From Ceriagrion tenellum (lineage: Eukaryota > Arthropoda > Insecta > Odonata > Coenagrionidae): DNA of 64,000 nt. Positions 46,671-57,369 of the stretch are shown here, piece after piece (within the stretch, counting starts at the first letter, position 1; every line of letters starts with the position of its first letter). The position numbers were made by a program, and so were the translations under genes. Below the pieces are notes generated by a model. The model searched no databases, was not told the origin of the DNA, and saw nothing but the letters and a program-made list of their open reading frames with translations. The stretch covers positions 54,541,848 to 54,605,847 of the forward strand of contig OY720639.1 in assembly GCA_963169105.1 (NCBI GenBank), in the 5' to 3' direction.

Positions 46671-47010
46671 TATTTAAGTATTCTACCAGTTAAGGTAGGT
46701 TTTGCTGAATGTCAGAGAATCTCCTCCCGGTCCTGTACCCATTCAAGGATCCATCCCGCTCCTGTATATTCTTTTTGTCTCAGCATACGATCTACCCTTC
46801 TTTATCCCGTCCATGAAACCTGTTCTATTTCTTCCCCTCCCCAGCTTGCCCAACATCCTCTGTCACACTCTTTAGCAACCCATCGTACTTTGTTACACCT
46901 TTCAGCCATCTACCTTGCCGGATTTCATTCAGAAGTTTCCTTTCCTCACCCACTATCTCAAGCACTTCCTCTTAAATCTTCCTTTCTGTCAACCTAAAAA
47001 TCTCCATCCT

Positions 47011-47301
47011 TCACCACACCCAAATCTCAGATGCTTTAAGCCTACTCTCGTCCTCCATTCTGAGAGTCCATTCTGCCCAATACAATGCTGCGCTCCATAT
47101 CAAGCTCTTCACCTGACTCTTCTTCACATCCTTACTCAATATCCCCGTCATCAGCTCCCTTCTATCACTAAACGCCTCCTTAGCTAGCGCTGTTCTCTTC
47201 CGTATGCCTTTCTTACTATGTCCGTTTTCTTCTAGCGTACTACCTAAGTAATTAAAATGCTGTACTTTCTCGAGTTCGTGTCCTCCCAACTTTAATAACA
47301 T
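47011..47301 (-). pseudogene. RTE-like RT C-terminal region, copy B
   Basis: 96 codons with GGHELEKVQHFNYLGSTLEE (F-x-Y-L-G-S), IRKRTALAKEAFSDRREL, KSLIWSAALYWAEWTLRMED and LKASEIWVW, all expected in this order after the RT palm. It overlaps by frame change with the preceding block at 47252-47689. The sequence corresponding to copy A's insertion point lies at 47130-47140, between L-M-T-G-I-L-S and K-D-V-K-K. Confidence 0.8.
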
Positions 47302-47689
47302 GCCTAGCTTTCTTTGTCCTAGAGAATCTCATTACTTTTGTTTTCTCATGATTTATCTTCATGCTAAATATCCCGCCCTGCATTTCTGAAACATCTTCCA
47401 AAGCTTGCAGTCCCTTCGTAGATCCACTAACCGATGCCTGATCGTCCACGAATCTAACTGAGTTTATCAGATGCCCTCCTGCTTTGATACCGAGCTCAAG
47501 TTCTTCCCATGCCTGTATTACCATTTCCTCATCATAAATGTTGAAAAGCAATGGCGACACGGGGCACCCTTGCCTTACCCCGCGACCTATATTTGCCCAC
47601 CGTGATTCAACATCAGCCACCGTCACCCGCGCCCTATGCAACATGTATATGTTTCGGATTCCTCTCCTGTCTCGCCAATCTATTCCCAT
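47252..47689 (-). pseudogene. RTE-like RT palm, copy B
   Basis: 145 codons: MLHRARVTVADVESRW, motif B GRGVRQGCPVSPLLFN (35-50) and motif C RFVDDQASVSGS (79-90) with both aspartates D82 and D83, then ALEDVSEMQGGIFSMKINHE and KTKVMRFSRTKKA. The end shifts out of frame after HVIKV, where the neighbouring block takes over. Motif A lies just upstream at about 47735-47760 in another frame with its Asp present (codon at 47748-47746). Confidence 0.85.
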
Positions 47690-48376
47690 TTTCCCGAGTA
47701 TTTCTGTTAGTTAATTCCAATTTACCTGTCAAAAGCTTTTTCAAAATCAATAAAGCATGAGGAAACGTCCTGGTTATACTCTAGGTTTCTCTCTGTAAGT
47801 GTTCTCATCACCGCAATCGCATCCCGAGTTGACATTCCCTTCCGGAACCCAAACTGGTCATCGCCTAAGTAGTTATTGGCCGTACTCTCCAATCTTCTAT
47901 TGATTAATCTAAGTAAAACTTTGGCTGAGTGTGAAATAAAACTGATTGTTTTATAGTTCTTGCATTCTGATGCATTCTACTTTTTCGGGATTGGAATCAA
48001 GACTGTTTTCTCGAAGCCGTCTGGCCATACTCCTTCCTAGTAGACCATACGTATAAGTTCGAAAAAAGCTAGTTTACTTTTTTTCCTAAACTCTTAAATA
48101 GCTCCAAAGGTACTCCTACAGGTTTTCTTGCCTTCATCTCATCCAATACTTTCTCTGTTTCAGTGTCGATTATCATTGGCCGTAGGTTATCGTCGTCTAG
48201 GCTTCTCTCTTCCTCTATATCTAAATTAATTGGTCTATTATCGCTGTCATACAGCTCCTCTACATATTCACGCCATATTTTTAAAATATCTTCCTGCTCG
48301 ATTAATACTCCCCCTCTCTTGTCCTTAATCTTTGGTACCGTTTGCCCTCACTGACCTCCCGATAGCAATTTTACCC

Positions 48377-48604
48377 TTACCGTATAACGCACGCACTTCC
48401 CCTTCTTTTCGCAGTTTCTCCATTTCCTCGCATTTCCTTTTCACGCCGATTTTCCTTCGCCCGATTGGTTATTCGCCGCAGCTGATTATTTAGCTTCTTG
48501 TATTTCGCCTTACCTATGTCGGTGCTGACGTTTTTCTGATTCCGTCTCACCTCCATTACCTTAATCATTTCTTCCGTAACCCACTGCTTCTTTATCTTCC
48601 TCAT
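48377..48604 (-). pseudogene. LINE connector, copy B
   Basis: 75 codons corresponding to 31960-32187 of copy A with few differences (KKQWVTEEMIKVMEVRRNQK). Confidence 0.7.
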
Positions 48605-48709
48605 TTCCGCTGCTCGTGATGTTTTCTCAGCTGCACTTACAATGCCTGATTAAGTATTCTCCCATTTATCCTCGATTTTACCGATTAATTTAGCTTCGCC
48701 TATATTCCT

Positions 48710-49000
48710 CTACACTATCTCATTGTATTCCTTCTTTTTTTCCTCTTTAAAGGCTTTCATGTTCCACCTCTTCAACCTCCTACTCTTATTAAGTCTTTTG
48801 AATCTAACCTCACCATTCATCGTTACTAAATAATCATCCGAGTTTGCATCAGCCCGCGGATAGTACCGCGAGTTCTTCATGCTGTTCCTGAATATTTGCT
48901 TGACCGTGATGTAGTCAGTTTGATATCTTCCAGTGTCTCCCGGCACTTTCCATGTGAACCTCCTCCTACGATGGCGTTTAAACCAAATATTTGTTACCAC
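48710..49000 (-). pseudogene. LINE endonuclease C-terminal half, copy B
   Basis: Same region as 32283-32582: TNIWFKRHRRRRFTWKVPGD, RYQTDYITV, SRYYPRADANSDDYLVTM. It carries the same S-D-D in place of the expected S-D-H. Immediately upstream, about 49000-49085, other frames give GFRLRTRNDRGEKAVDVCRR, the preceding endonuclease residues. Confidence 0.75.
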
Positions 49001-49144
49001 TAATTTATTTCTCCTACAAACATCTACTGCCTTTTCTCCGCGATCATTCCTCGTTCTTAATCTAAATCCTCCTCGTGGTACTCAATTCCGTAAATTCTCA
49101 GTGAGGGCCTAACTTCCCCTAATACGATAGTGTGCAGTTACTCC

Positions 49145-52100
49145 TATTGTGTCGTCTAAACGTCTATTACGTGTTATCGGTACTTGAACTTCACAAGGTG
49201 CAAGGCACCTAAGGCAGTTTAAAATCAAATGTGAATGGGATGTAAAAATATTCTTACCTTGCCCAAGACCAACATAGCCTTATTCATACCTACCGTTTAT
49301 TTATATTTAAGGATAGAGTACTCAAGTGGCCCTTTAGTCTGTTATTATTACGAATGATGACAGAATTAAAAATATTTTCACTTGAGAAAAGAGATGGTTA
49401 TTTACCCATGTTAACCCAGACAGGTTTTTTTAAATCACCATTTCAAGCCTCCCGGTCCATTTTTTGATAAAATTATTTTTTTTTGATTCCCTACATCTTG
49501 GTTAGTTAAAAGTTAAAACCTTACGTTTCTTCTCCTCTCCTGGGGTGATGAGTTGTTTGAGTTTTTTCTTGGTATAATATAAACGTATGATAAGGTGAAT
49601 GGGGGAGGAGGAAATGGGGTTGCGCGTGAAGAATTCAGGTATGGTTTTCCAATAAATGCTGATGGCTATGAGTCATTAGCTTCTCTCTCTTTGTCCATGT
49701 TGAAGTTGTCTTTATGCTTCCTGATTTTTAAAGCTTCTCTCATTTACATTAATTTGAAATTCCCATCCATCAGTTCGTTTATAAAGCACAAAGGAGCGGC
49801 GCATCTCATCAGCCCTGTTCAGTTGTCCAGCAGTAGAGAAGAAATGTTGGGTTTTAATTAACTATGAGATTGGGAATTCGAAAATTTATTTTTTTAACTA
49901 GTTGAAAAAATTTTTGTTATCGAGTATTAATTTTTTTTGCTATTTATATGGCCTGCATATTTCATCATTCTATGTTACTTGTACCTCGGACTTTTGCGAG
50001 TTCCTGGCATTGCTAGTGAGGAAATCTTATTTATCCATTTCCTAGATCATGATAAAAAGCTATAACTAGTTCCTCGTTGGTTATATGCGTGAATAAATAT
50101 TATAATTAAAGTACCTAAAGAGCCACTTGTGCATCTCTTTTTATAATTTGTGGTAAGGGTGTTGTGTTTTGTCTTTGGGGAGCGTGGACGAGGAAGGAAG
50201 GAAAGATAAAGGAGGCCACTGAGAGGGTGAGGAGGTTATTGAATGGGAGAGCGAGAGAGAAAGTGAGAGGATGAGTGAAGAGAGAGATAGATGGGCCGTA
50301 AGACACTGATAAATGGCCTTATTCATGAAAGGGGCGTAGGGATGCGTTGTATTGGGGGCAAGAGGAGGGAGTGCTCTTGAGGGAAAGGGGTGTTAGGGAT
50401 AGGGTAGTGAAAGTCGTTTACGGGGAACGGCGTGGAAGACAAAAGCTGGGGGCGGGAAGTGGACGTGGATCGGTTGGAATAGGGTTTTTGAACTTTGGTG
50501 TTAGATGAGGTGACAGAGACGGAACGAGAAAGGAATTGGGTAGAGAGCGTTGTTTCCTGCGGCCAGAGCGCAATTCGGACGACGCGGCTAATTCGTACGT
50601 ATTGGATTGTCGAATGAAAATTTTCCGGTACGCGTATACAGTCATTGAGCTCGACAGTTGACGCATTAAGCCGTCTTCTTAGTACATATTCAAACTTCCT
50701 CCATATTTCTACATGTTCAAGCTTCCCTCTGCAGAGCACTATCTACAATTCTGTACCTATTTTCGATTCATATGGGACGACAAAATGCATTTTTTTCAAG
50801 ATTTTCAGGTTAAAATATTTTTTTGTTATTTTTGGATGATTATTCTGCTTCACTTAATGTCCTTGGTAGTGCTTGGCAACTTCTTAACTGTGACACCAGA
50901 GCCAACATCCCAGCTTTTGAGGTTCAGAGTCACAGTGATTTTCATTACTGCGTGAAGCAAAAGCTCCCACGCGCATGCGCCTACAGTCTTGCGTTATGCC
51001 AATTTTGGTCGGCTCAACCCAACGCTTCAAAATGGTGAAAATGTATCCTCCATACGTATTGTAAACATTCCTTCCTTGGTATTTGAAATAATACGGTAAG
51101 AAGTCATGTATATTTTCGTCACACGAAAAGGTTTGACCAACCACTACTGTGCCTTGTGAATAGGAATTTTTATCGTCAAAAGAATGAGCAAATCGTAATA
51201 CCTAGGCCGCATTCGCACTTTCCGTTGGTAATAGATTTGGGTTTTGAGTCTCAATCATGCGATCATTTTCCAAGTGGAAAGTCAGAGGTAACGGTAATGG
51301 CTTTGTGGTATCATCTTTCCCAGAGACTACTGGAGTTTTAGTGATCACAAACCTATTTTTCGTCATTCGAGACCTTGTTTTCTATCACTGAACATGTGCA
51401 CGTAAATTTTACGCTTCCAATCAATGGTAGATCAGGTGTGGCGCCATATATGAGTTTTAATTAAATGATTACTTTAAATATTACGAGAATAATGGTCGTA
51501 GTTAAAGCCAAAAATAATGTGATAAGGAAAATGCAAGCTTAAGCTGCAATTTTCCCTGTCAATAGAAAGCTTAAAGCTCAAATAATCCCTGGACCTGTAT
51601 ACGAGATATCAATATATTATTCAGGTTTTATGCTCTCTTTTTGCAAAGATTTTATCTTATCATATAGACGATAGCATTTTACTTCTGGTAGTATTTGCAT
51701 TTTGGCCGATGGTCTCATATTTGTTGCATTTGCACAATGGTATGTAGTCGCTGAGCTATATCATTATCTGGTCTGTTGCTCTAAGAAAATTCTTCGGATC
51801 GCTGTTTTCCGCACTATTCCTTTAAGTTTAGTTTATGATTTGAGCATTAACCACTACATATAATTTGGTACGTTACTTATTTGCTTCGTTTGGTATGTAA
51901 ATTCAAAATGGGTATCTTCCTAGGAAATCTCATAACAATGCATAGAAAGTAACGTATTAGCCAACGCCATAATACTTCCCGCAGTTAGACACTAACTTAT
52001 GTTATGAAACTTTAATGAACCACACCACATCCTTCTTGCGCCGTACTTGTCTTGTTCTTTTGCCATGAAGCCTTTTTATGCGCAGAAATTTTTGGAATCT

Positions 52101-53915
52101 CTAAAAAGACAATCCTGTCTCATCTTAACCCAAAATTCTTCCCGACATTTACTCAGTTTTCACCGTTTCACTTAGATATAGAATTCCCATATCACCCCCA
52201 GAAAGAATATTTAATATTTCAATTTCTTTAGCCCATGTGGTTTTTCTGTCCTTGGTCAAAAAGTACGTTTCGCACAGTGTCAAATGAAAGTATAACTAAC
52301 CGTATTTAGTAAATAAATGCTTTAACTTTCTATAGCTTATGCTTTACCGTTTGTGCTGAGCTTCTTGTTGATTATCGCGACCTTGATCGTCCACTCTTTT
52401 CATCTTTCTATTCCTAATCAGATTCAAGTCTCGTGTTCACTTCTTGTCTCTTGTGTCGTATCACAGTCTTCATCACTTAACACTTTGCTAGCACTATCAG
52501 CGTCCAATAAAATGTCTTCAATTAATTTATTATCCTCCAAATTTGTTGAATTGAAACGATCTTTTTACGGAAAGGCCACGCTAATAAAAAGTAACACAAA
52601 TGTAAACGCCTATAATGGATCCACCAAAACTTTGGTGCAAAATAAATCCCGGCAGGCAGTACAATTGAGACAAATGACCTCCACGTGTAGCTAAGGAGTT
52701 TACTTGAAGGTATTCTTGCGGCCAATGTTGGAACTAAAGGCTCTGGCTCCATGCAGCTCATTATAGATTAGTCAAGGTCGATTCGACTCTACGTCCCAAG
52801 AGCAGAGCAAAAGTGAATCAAGTGTGATTTTCTCGATCTACAATAGAGGTCACTATGGATTAATTTATTTTTTGTAATTTAAGCCCCTGTAAAGAGCATA
52901 AAGTGAAACTATGGTTATATTAAGGCGCAAAATTATTTTTTATATCTTAAACTATCAATTATGCACTAAATATCCATTTTTGAGCATTTCGGTTGACATA
53001 TTTATATCACTCTGGTTGCTGGAAGTACCTTCATACCGGAAGTATTTTGTACTTAAAGAATATAAATATTTAAGATGACACGGGACCGCCTTTTATACAA
53101 ATAAAATATTTTGAAAATATACTTAATAACTCATTAAACCAGTCGGTTTCTGTATTGCACCAACGCATTTGTAAGTGCATACTAAGATGAACATTTAAAC
53201 CTACCTTAACCAGTGGAACTCCATAATGATATAAATTCCGTCGTATTGCAGAGAGACCGTGAAATTTGTAAGGATTCATAGTTGCGACCTTGGTAGACCT
53301 CGATCCCAGTGGGAGTAACCTTGCCCCCCGCAGAGAAATTTTTATTTTAGAGAAAAAAGGGCGGTAGACAAAAGGACGTTTGGAGGGTGGGTAAGAGGAG
53401 CGAGGGAGGGAAGAAAGTGAGGGTGGGAAGTGGAGGGAGATGGACAAAGAAATGACTCGGGGGCAGAGGGGGGAGGCAGGGAGGTGGAGAGAGGAAAAGG
53501 GAAGGAGACGGAAGAAAGTGGAGCGGTGCAGGTCGAAGGCTAAAGGCGTGATTGATCGTTTAGTGAGGCGGCCGAAAGGTTACGCGGGGGGCGATGGAGG
53601 GGAGAGGAGCTTCTGAGCCACGCGATGGAAGTTCGCGACGCCTTTGGAGGAACGGCCAGAATAAAAGATGATGAGAAGGATGTCTCTGACGGTCGGGGTC
53701 ATAAGGCGGTGGCGGTACAAAACGCCGCGGCCAAGTATTAAAACTCCGCCTCTGCGTATGGCGAGAAATCGATGTGCTTGGGAAAAGATCATAAATCTTC
53801 GAAAGTAATTTAATTTGGCCTCGTGGTAGAAAAGTGAAAACTGAAGTCACTCTGTGAATTCGGATTATTATTGTTGGAGTTAGGAAAGGACGAACAGAAT
53901 ATTCTCGTCTTTCCA
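49145..53915. other. no recognised gene
   Basis: Open frames include 50323-50739 (-, 138 codons) in a purine-rich, low-complexity stretch, 52353-52694 (+, 113 codons) and 53070-53447 (-), none with a domain. A G/A-rich stretch covers about 53340-53530. Confidence 0.35.
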
Positions 53916-53919
53916 GAAG

Positions 53920-54205
53920 TGAGTGTGTACGATGATTGAGAAAGTGCGGAGGACGATAAGGAAGGCAAATGAGGAAGTGCTTGGTATGATTGGTTAAGAA
54001 AGAAAACTGTTTGATGAGATCTGGAGGAGGCAGTGCAGGTCACTGGATGATGTGATGAGGGCTGGTGGTTTGCTCAAAGCCGTGTTAGGGGGAAGGATTG
54101 TGGGCTAGCGGGAAAGAGGAAGAAAGAGATTAGGTTTTATGGATGGAATGAAGAAGGGCGAGACCTAAGCGGAGATGAAGAAAGAAATATTAGAGGTAGA
54201 TAAGG
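53920..54205 (+). mobile_element. RTE-like LINE 3'-end scrap
   Basis: Encodes NEEVLGMIG, ERKLFDEIW, MRAGGLLKAVLGGRIVG, GRKRLGFMDGMKKGE and KKEILEVDKA, interrupted by stops. This matches the C-terminus of the LINE copies at 27.0 and 46.8 kb (EEVFEMVGEERKLLNEIRQG, GFMDGMKKG). It ends next to an inverted repeat. Confidence 0.7.
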
Positions 54206-54257
54206 CTCACACGTACCATTCTGAAGGATTGTTACGAAGGCTTCCGCAATTTTCTTG

Positions 54258-54432
54258 TATATTGGTATTTTTCGGGTTCTCCCCGCGTTGGATCGTTTTA
54301 TGGACGACCGTTTCGACGGCATTTCGACGGCATTCGACGGCGTAATGATTAGGACCTGATGAAGCCGACTGGAATGCCGTCGAAACTGTTACCCGAAAAA
54401 ATGGTTCAACGTGGGAGAATCCGAATAATATC
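54258..54432. repeat. inverted repeat with hammerhead-like core
   Basis: Left arm 54258-54335 and right arm 54356-54432 are imperfect inverted copies. Left: ttcgggttctccccgcgttg then cgtttcgacggcat. Complement of right: ttcggattctcccacgttga then agtttcgacggcat. A triple tandem tttcgacggca occupies 54311-54342. The right arm has CTGATGA at 54356-54362 and CGAAAC ending at 54386. Confidence 0.7.
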
Positions 54433-54444
54433 AATAAACTCTGA

Positions 54445-54835
54445 TGGATGTACCATGCATTTCAATAAAGCATACCTCTAACTGTTAGAGTAATATAATC
54501 GATGAAAGGACCTAATGAGTTTATCTACCAGTAAGGGCAGTGTGAGATATAAGTAGAAATACCCGCAGTAATCTTAAACAGCTGAAAATCCTTTTCGCAA
54601 TTCAATATTTCTTTCATCAGGTTGGCATAGGTACAAACATCCCTCTCGCCTATTCTGTTGTGATGAAGTTTCGTTTCCCTCTCGGACTCCTACCTTTCTT
54701 TTTCGTTCCTTTATTATTGTTTCCCCTGGAATGTCTTTTTAATTTTCTTTTTTTTATGTATAAATGCAGGTAATTAATCATGAAACCAGCATTTAAATTA
54801 AACTTCACGTAGGAAGCCACTTTACTCTCGTGAGT
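54445..54835. other. no recognised gene
   Basis: Between the inverted repeat and the Penelope-like coding region. T-rich near 54.72-54.76 kb; it may hold the 3' UTR of the Penelope-like element. Confidence 0.3.
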
Positions 54836-54839
54836 TCCT

Positions 54840-54960
54840 TTATTCCGGTCTCTGTTGAGCGTGAGGTCTCTCCAATGTAGGCGGCATTCACAAGGGATAC
54901 CAAAGACTCCGTGTGTCCTGAGGCCGAGGGTATCCTCTGCTCTAACAAGGCTGTCCTAGG
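54840..54960 (-). pseudogene. GIY-YIG endonuclease start of Penelope-like element
   Basis: After the RT, the frame gives LGLRTHGVFGIPCECRLHWR, corresponding to the conserved L-G-x-R-x-P-G-V-Y-x-I-P-C-x-C that introduces the GIY-YIG domain. The next expected residues (Y-I-G-x-T-G-R) are scrambled and the domain then fades. The nuclease is therefore incomplete. Confidence 0.65.
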
Positions 54961-55737
54961 GGTTCCTTTGTGGTCAATGCATAGTCTAAATGTAGCGTTT
55001 CCTCAGTATTCTTCCTATTTTCCTAGAAGCCGTGACAACTTAGGGGATGCTCGCTCTTCCCAATGGTTTCTCGCGATCCTTCTCCAGTCGCGTCATCAGT
55101 TCGGTGATCCTTTTCAGGGCCAAGTGAAAATCCATGTTGTAGTATCCGTTCTGCTTATATGTCATCTTCTGGTGTTTTAATTCTGATGGTGGGCTCTCTG
55201 TATCAGCTACTGATTTTGCCCAATGAATCAATGTTGTCAAAACGCCTAGCCTTTCGCAGGCTGTGGCTGCTCCCGCTGATGTTGAGATTGGTGTGGGTCG
55301 GCTTCCTGTGGACTCTGTGTCCTAACGTTCGGACTGGTTTCCCCTCAGTTTACATGCCCAATAAAGGAAGGAAGTTGTTATTTTCTGCTTTCATCTTGGA
55401 TTGGAATCGGGAATGCTGCAAGTTCATTTGGATCAGGAAGTGGTGAAAGTATACTGTCCATGTGGCCAAATGATGAAAACTACTTCCACGCGCTGGACAA
55501 AGTACCTGGGACGAAGTGGTGCCGTGTTCAAAGCTTTTTCTTCAAAGTTCTCCATGAAGAGGTTGGCTAAATCTGGAGACCGGGAGGAACCCATCGTAGC
55601 GCCGCGCCATCCATTTCCTTGTCTTTCTTACCTAAATAAAGGGAATACGTCGTGGACTTCAGGACATGCTAGAAGTTACACTATTCCCTGGACCAACATG
55701 ATTTCCGTGGAGTTGAGACGGATGCCTTCAAGTTTCA

Positions 55738-55989
55738 TCACGAACTCAGCAGAGCTGTTAGTGTGGAGTTGACAATTTCCCACATTGGTGAAAGCACCGA
55801 GGTGAGATGCTTGGCCAGCTTGTACGTTACAGCGATGACGGCACTGATATTGGGCTGAATTGGAGTGCTGTCCTTGTTAATTTTCGATTGACCATAGTAC
55901 CTAAGTGGAATGGCTCTAGGTACTGCAAAACTGGTTTTCTTGTCTGGGTTGAGCTTAAATTCTGTGATGAGTGCAACAGACTTCCTCAC
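55738..55989 (-). pseudogene. Penelope-like RT fingers block
   Basis: 83 codons: RKSVALITEFKLNPDKKTSF then IPLRYYGQSKINKDSTPIQP and ISAVIAVTYKLAKHLTSVLS. The usual Y-G-L-P-K-I-H-K reads YYGQSKINK. The frame continues upstream into a different phase carrying YQQILQEKAYRLL. Confidence 0.7.
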
Positions 55990-57069
55990 GAGGGCATCTG
56001 TGTAACCTCTCGTCAGGAGTCTGTAAGCCTTCTCCTGGAGTATCTGCTGATACTTGCTGTGCTACTGTGGTAGCGGGTAGAACAATAATTCCATGATAAC
56101 GTTTGAAGACGTTAACAGCATTCTCCTCCTCTCTGGTCCGGATAGGCTGTGGTGGGATGGCCTTTACAGGACCATGACGATTTCAATCCTTACTTCATCC
56201 GCTGTCTGCCAGAATCTCCCTGATGGTTTGCTCGATGCCTCCAACGAGGTGAAAGCTAGGTATTGATTTAGGTGATAAGAGACTAAGTTGAGGTCTTTAG
56301 AATGCACATAGGTCGTGGTCGATTCAAGTGGCTTTACCGTCAAGTTGATAAACACTTGGTTACTCTCCAAGGATGGGGTGACTTCCTTCTCATAGGCTAA
56401 TCGATCACAATTCCTATCGAGCCATATTCGCGCAATCTACTAACTCCTAATCGAGCGGTGAGAGTTTTCCAGCGAGGTTGAGATGAAGGGCCTTTCTCGT
56501 CATTGGTGTCTGGGGCACTCCTTCTTGACCCTCTAAGGCCCATCGCATCATGAGAAAAGAGAAGCTCGCTCTTCTCATGATGCCCTGGATCTTTAGCTAT
56601 GAGAATTGACAGGTGAGCGTATCTTGAGAAAAATTGGAAACATTTCCTCATCTTTCCATCTTAGTAGGAAGGACAAGGCACTAAGTTGCGCTGCCCTTTC
56701 GTTTAGTAGTTTGTCGATGCGAGGAACGCTACGATGTGTCTCCTTCCTGTAGAGGTGAATGATGAAGTATCTTTGGCTTTCTCGTTGGATGATATTGATG
56801 AAAACTTCTCGGAGATGGCGTTGGGTTAAACTTTTCGTGCTCCGATGTTCCGATGAGCCACTCGCTCACCGTCCTCAGGGCAAAGAACTGAGTCACTCAT
56901 CAGAAGACGAGATCCTCCTCGTCTTCCTGGTTTTGTCATATATTCCCTGAGAGCATGCTGAGTCCTTTCGTTCCTTTGATTTATTACGTTTGTTTGATTC
57001 CCTTCATGTCACTTGGTTCTTCGAATCCTTCCGTTCCATTCCGTCCTTTTTTATGGGTCATATCGGTCC

Positions 57070-57365
57070 TTTCGTTCCTTTGAAAGGGTAAGATTATTTT
57101 CCCCGTATTCGTCTCACCTGTGGATTCCAAAGGTACGAAATGTTCCAAAATGGCACATCAAAATCACTCTGAATCTTCCCACTATTACATTCAACAAACT
57201 TTTTCCTCTCGTCATCTCCTCCAGTCTCCTATTCCCCATTCCCCTAATTACCTCCAGCATTTTCCTCTCCTCTCCCACCGTGCCGAGTACTTCCTCGTCC
57301 TCTTCCTTTCCTTCCAATGCACCTTATTCATTCTTCTCCACACCCATGTCTTAAATACAGCATAT
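57070..57365 (-). mobile_element. RTE-like LINE C-terminal scrap
   Basis: Minus-strand sequence encodes FKTWVWRRMNKVHWKERKR (about 57355-57300), then, in a shifted frame, DEEVLGTVGEERKMLEVIRG and GKSLLNVIVGRF (57290-57150). This matches F-E-x-W-x-W-R-R-M, N-E-E-V-L-x-x-V-G-E-E-R and G-L-L-K-x-V-I-E-G-R of the larger LINE copies. Confidence 0.7.
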
Positions 57366-57369
57366 TATC

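Larger units (their letters stand above)
46676..49141 (-). mobile_element. RTE-like LINE copy B, uninterrupted
   Basis: About 2.47 kb, 5'-truncated. Order along the minus strand: endonuclease C-terminal half (49000-48710), connector (48604-48377), RT (about 48100-47380), RT C-terminal region (47301-46800) and a short 3' UTR ending near aagtattctacca (46676). It has the empty site of the R2-like insertion at 47134-47138 and a stretch (48215-48365) missing from copy A. The coding sequence is broken by several stops and frame changes, but motif C (F-V-D-D) and the Asp of motif A are intact, so it is slightly less damaged than copy A. Confidence 0.85.
54838..56800 (-). mobile_element. Penelope-like element, decayed
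   Basis: Minus-strand pieces in order. N-terminal region (56800-56160): FQFFSRYAHLSI, SELLFSHDAMGLRGSRRS and QPRWKTLTARLGVSR. RT fingers (56100-55740): QQILQEKAYRLLTRGYTDAL, IPLRYYGQSKINKDSTPIQP, ISAVIAVTYKLAKHLTSVLS, which parallels Y-G-L-P-K-I-H-K and T-Y-x-L-A-K-x-L-x-x-x-L. RT motif B and after (about 55620-55540): PDLANLFMENFEEKALNT, parallel to S-P-x-x-A-N-x-F-M-E-x-F-E. Then GQ-like and LTTLIHWAKSVADTES (about 55230). Finally DTLGLRTHGVFGIPCECRLH (about 54945-54890), the start of the GIY-YIG endonuclease. Many stops and frame changes are present. The RT-GIY-YIG order is diagnostic of Penelope-like elements. Confidence 0.8.

Noticed and set aside
50323..50739. 138-codon minus-strand frame
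   Set aside because: Purine/pyrimidine-skewed low-complexity stretch with an overlapping alternative frame; no domain.
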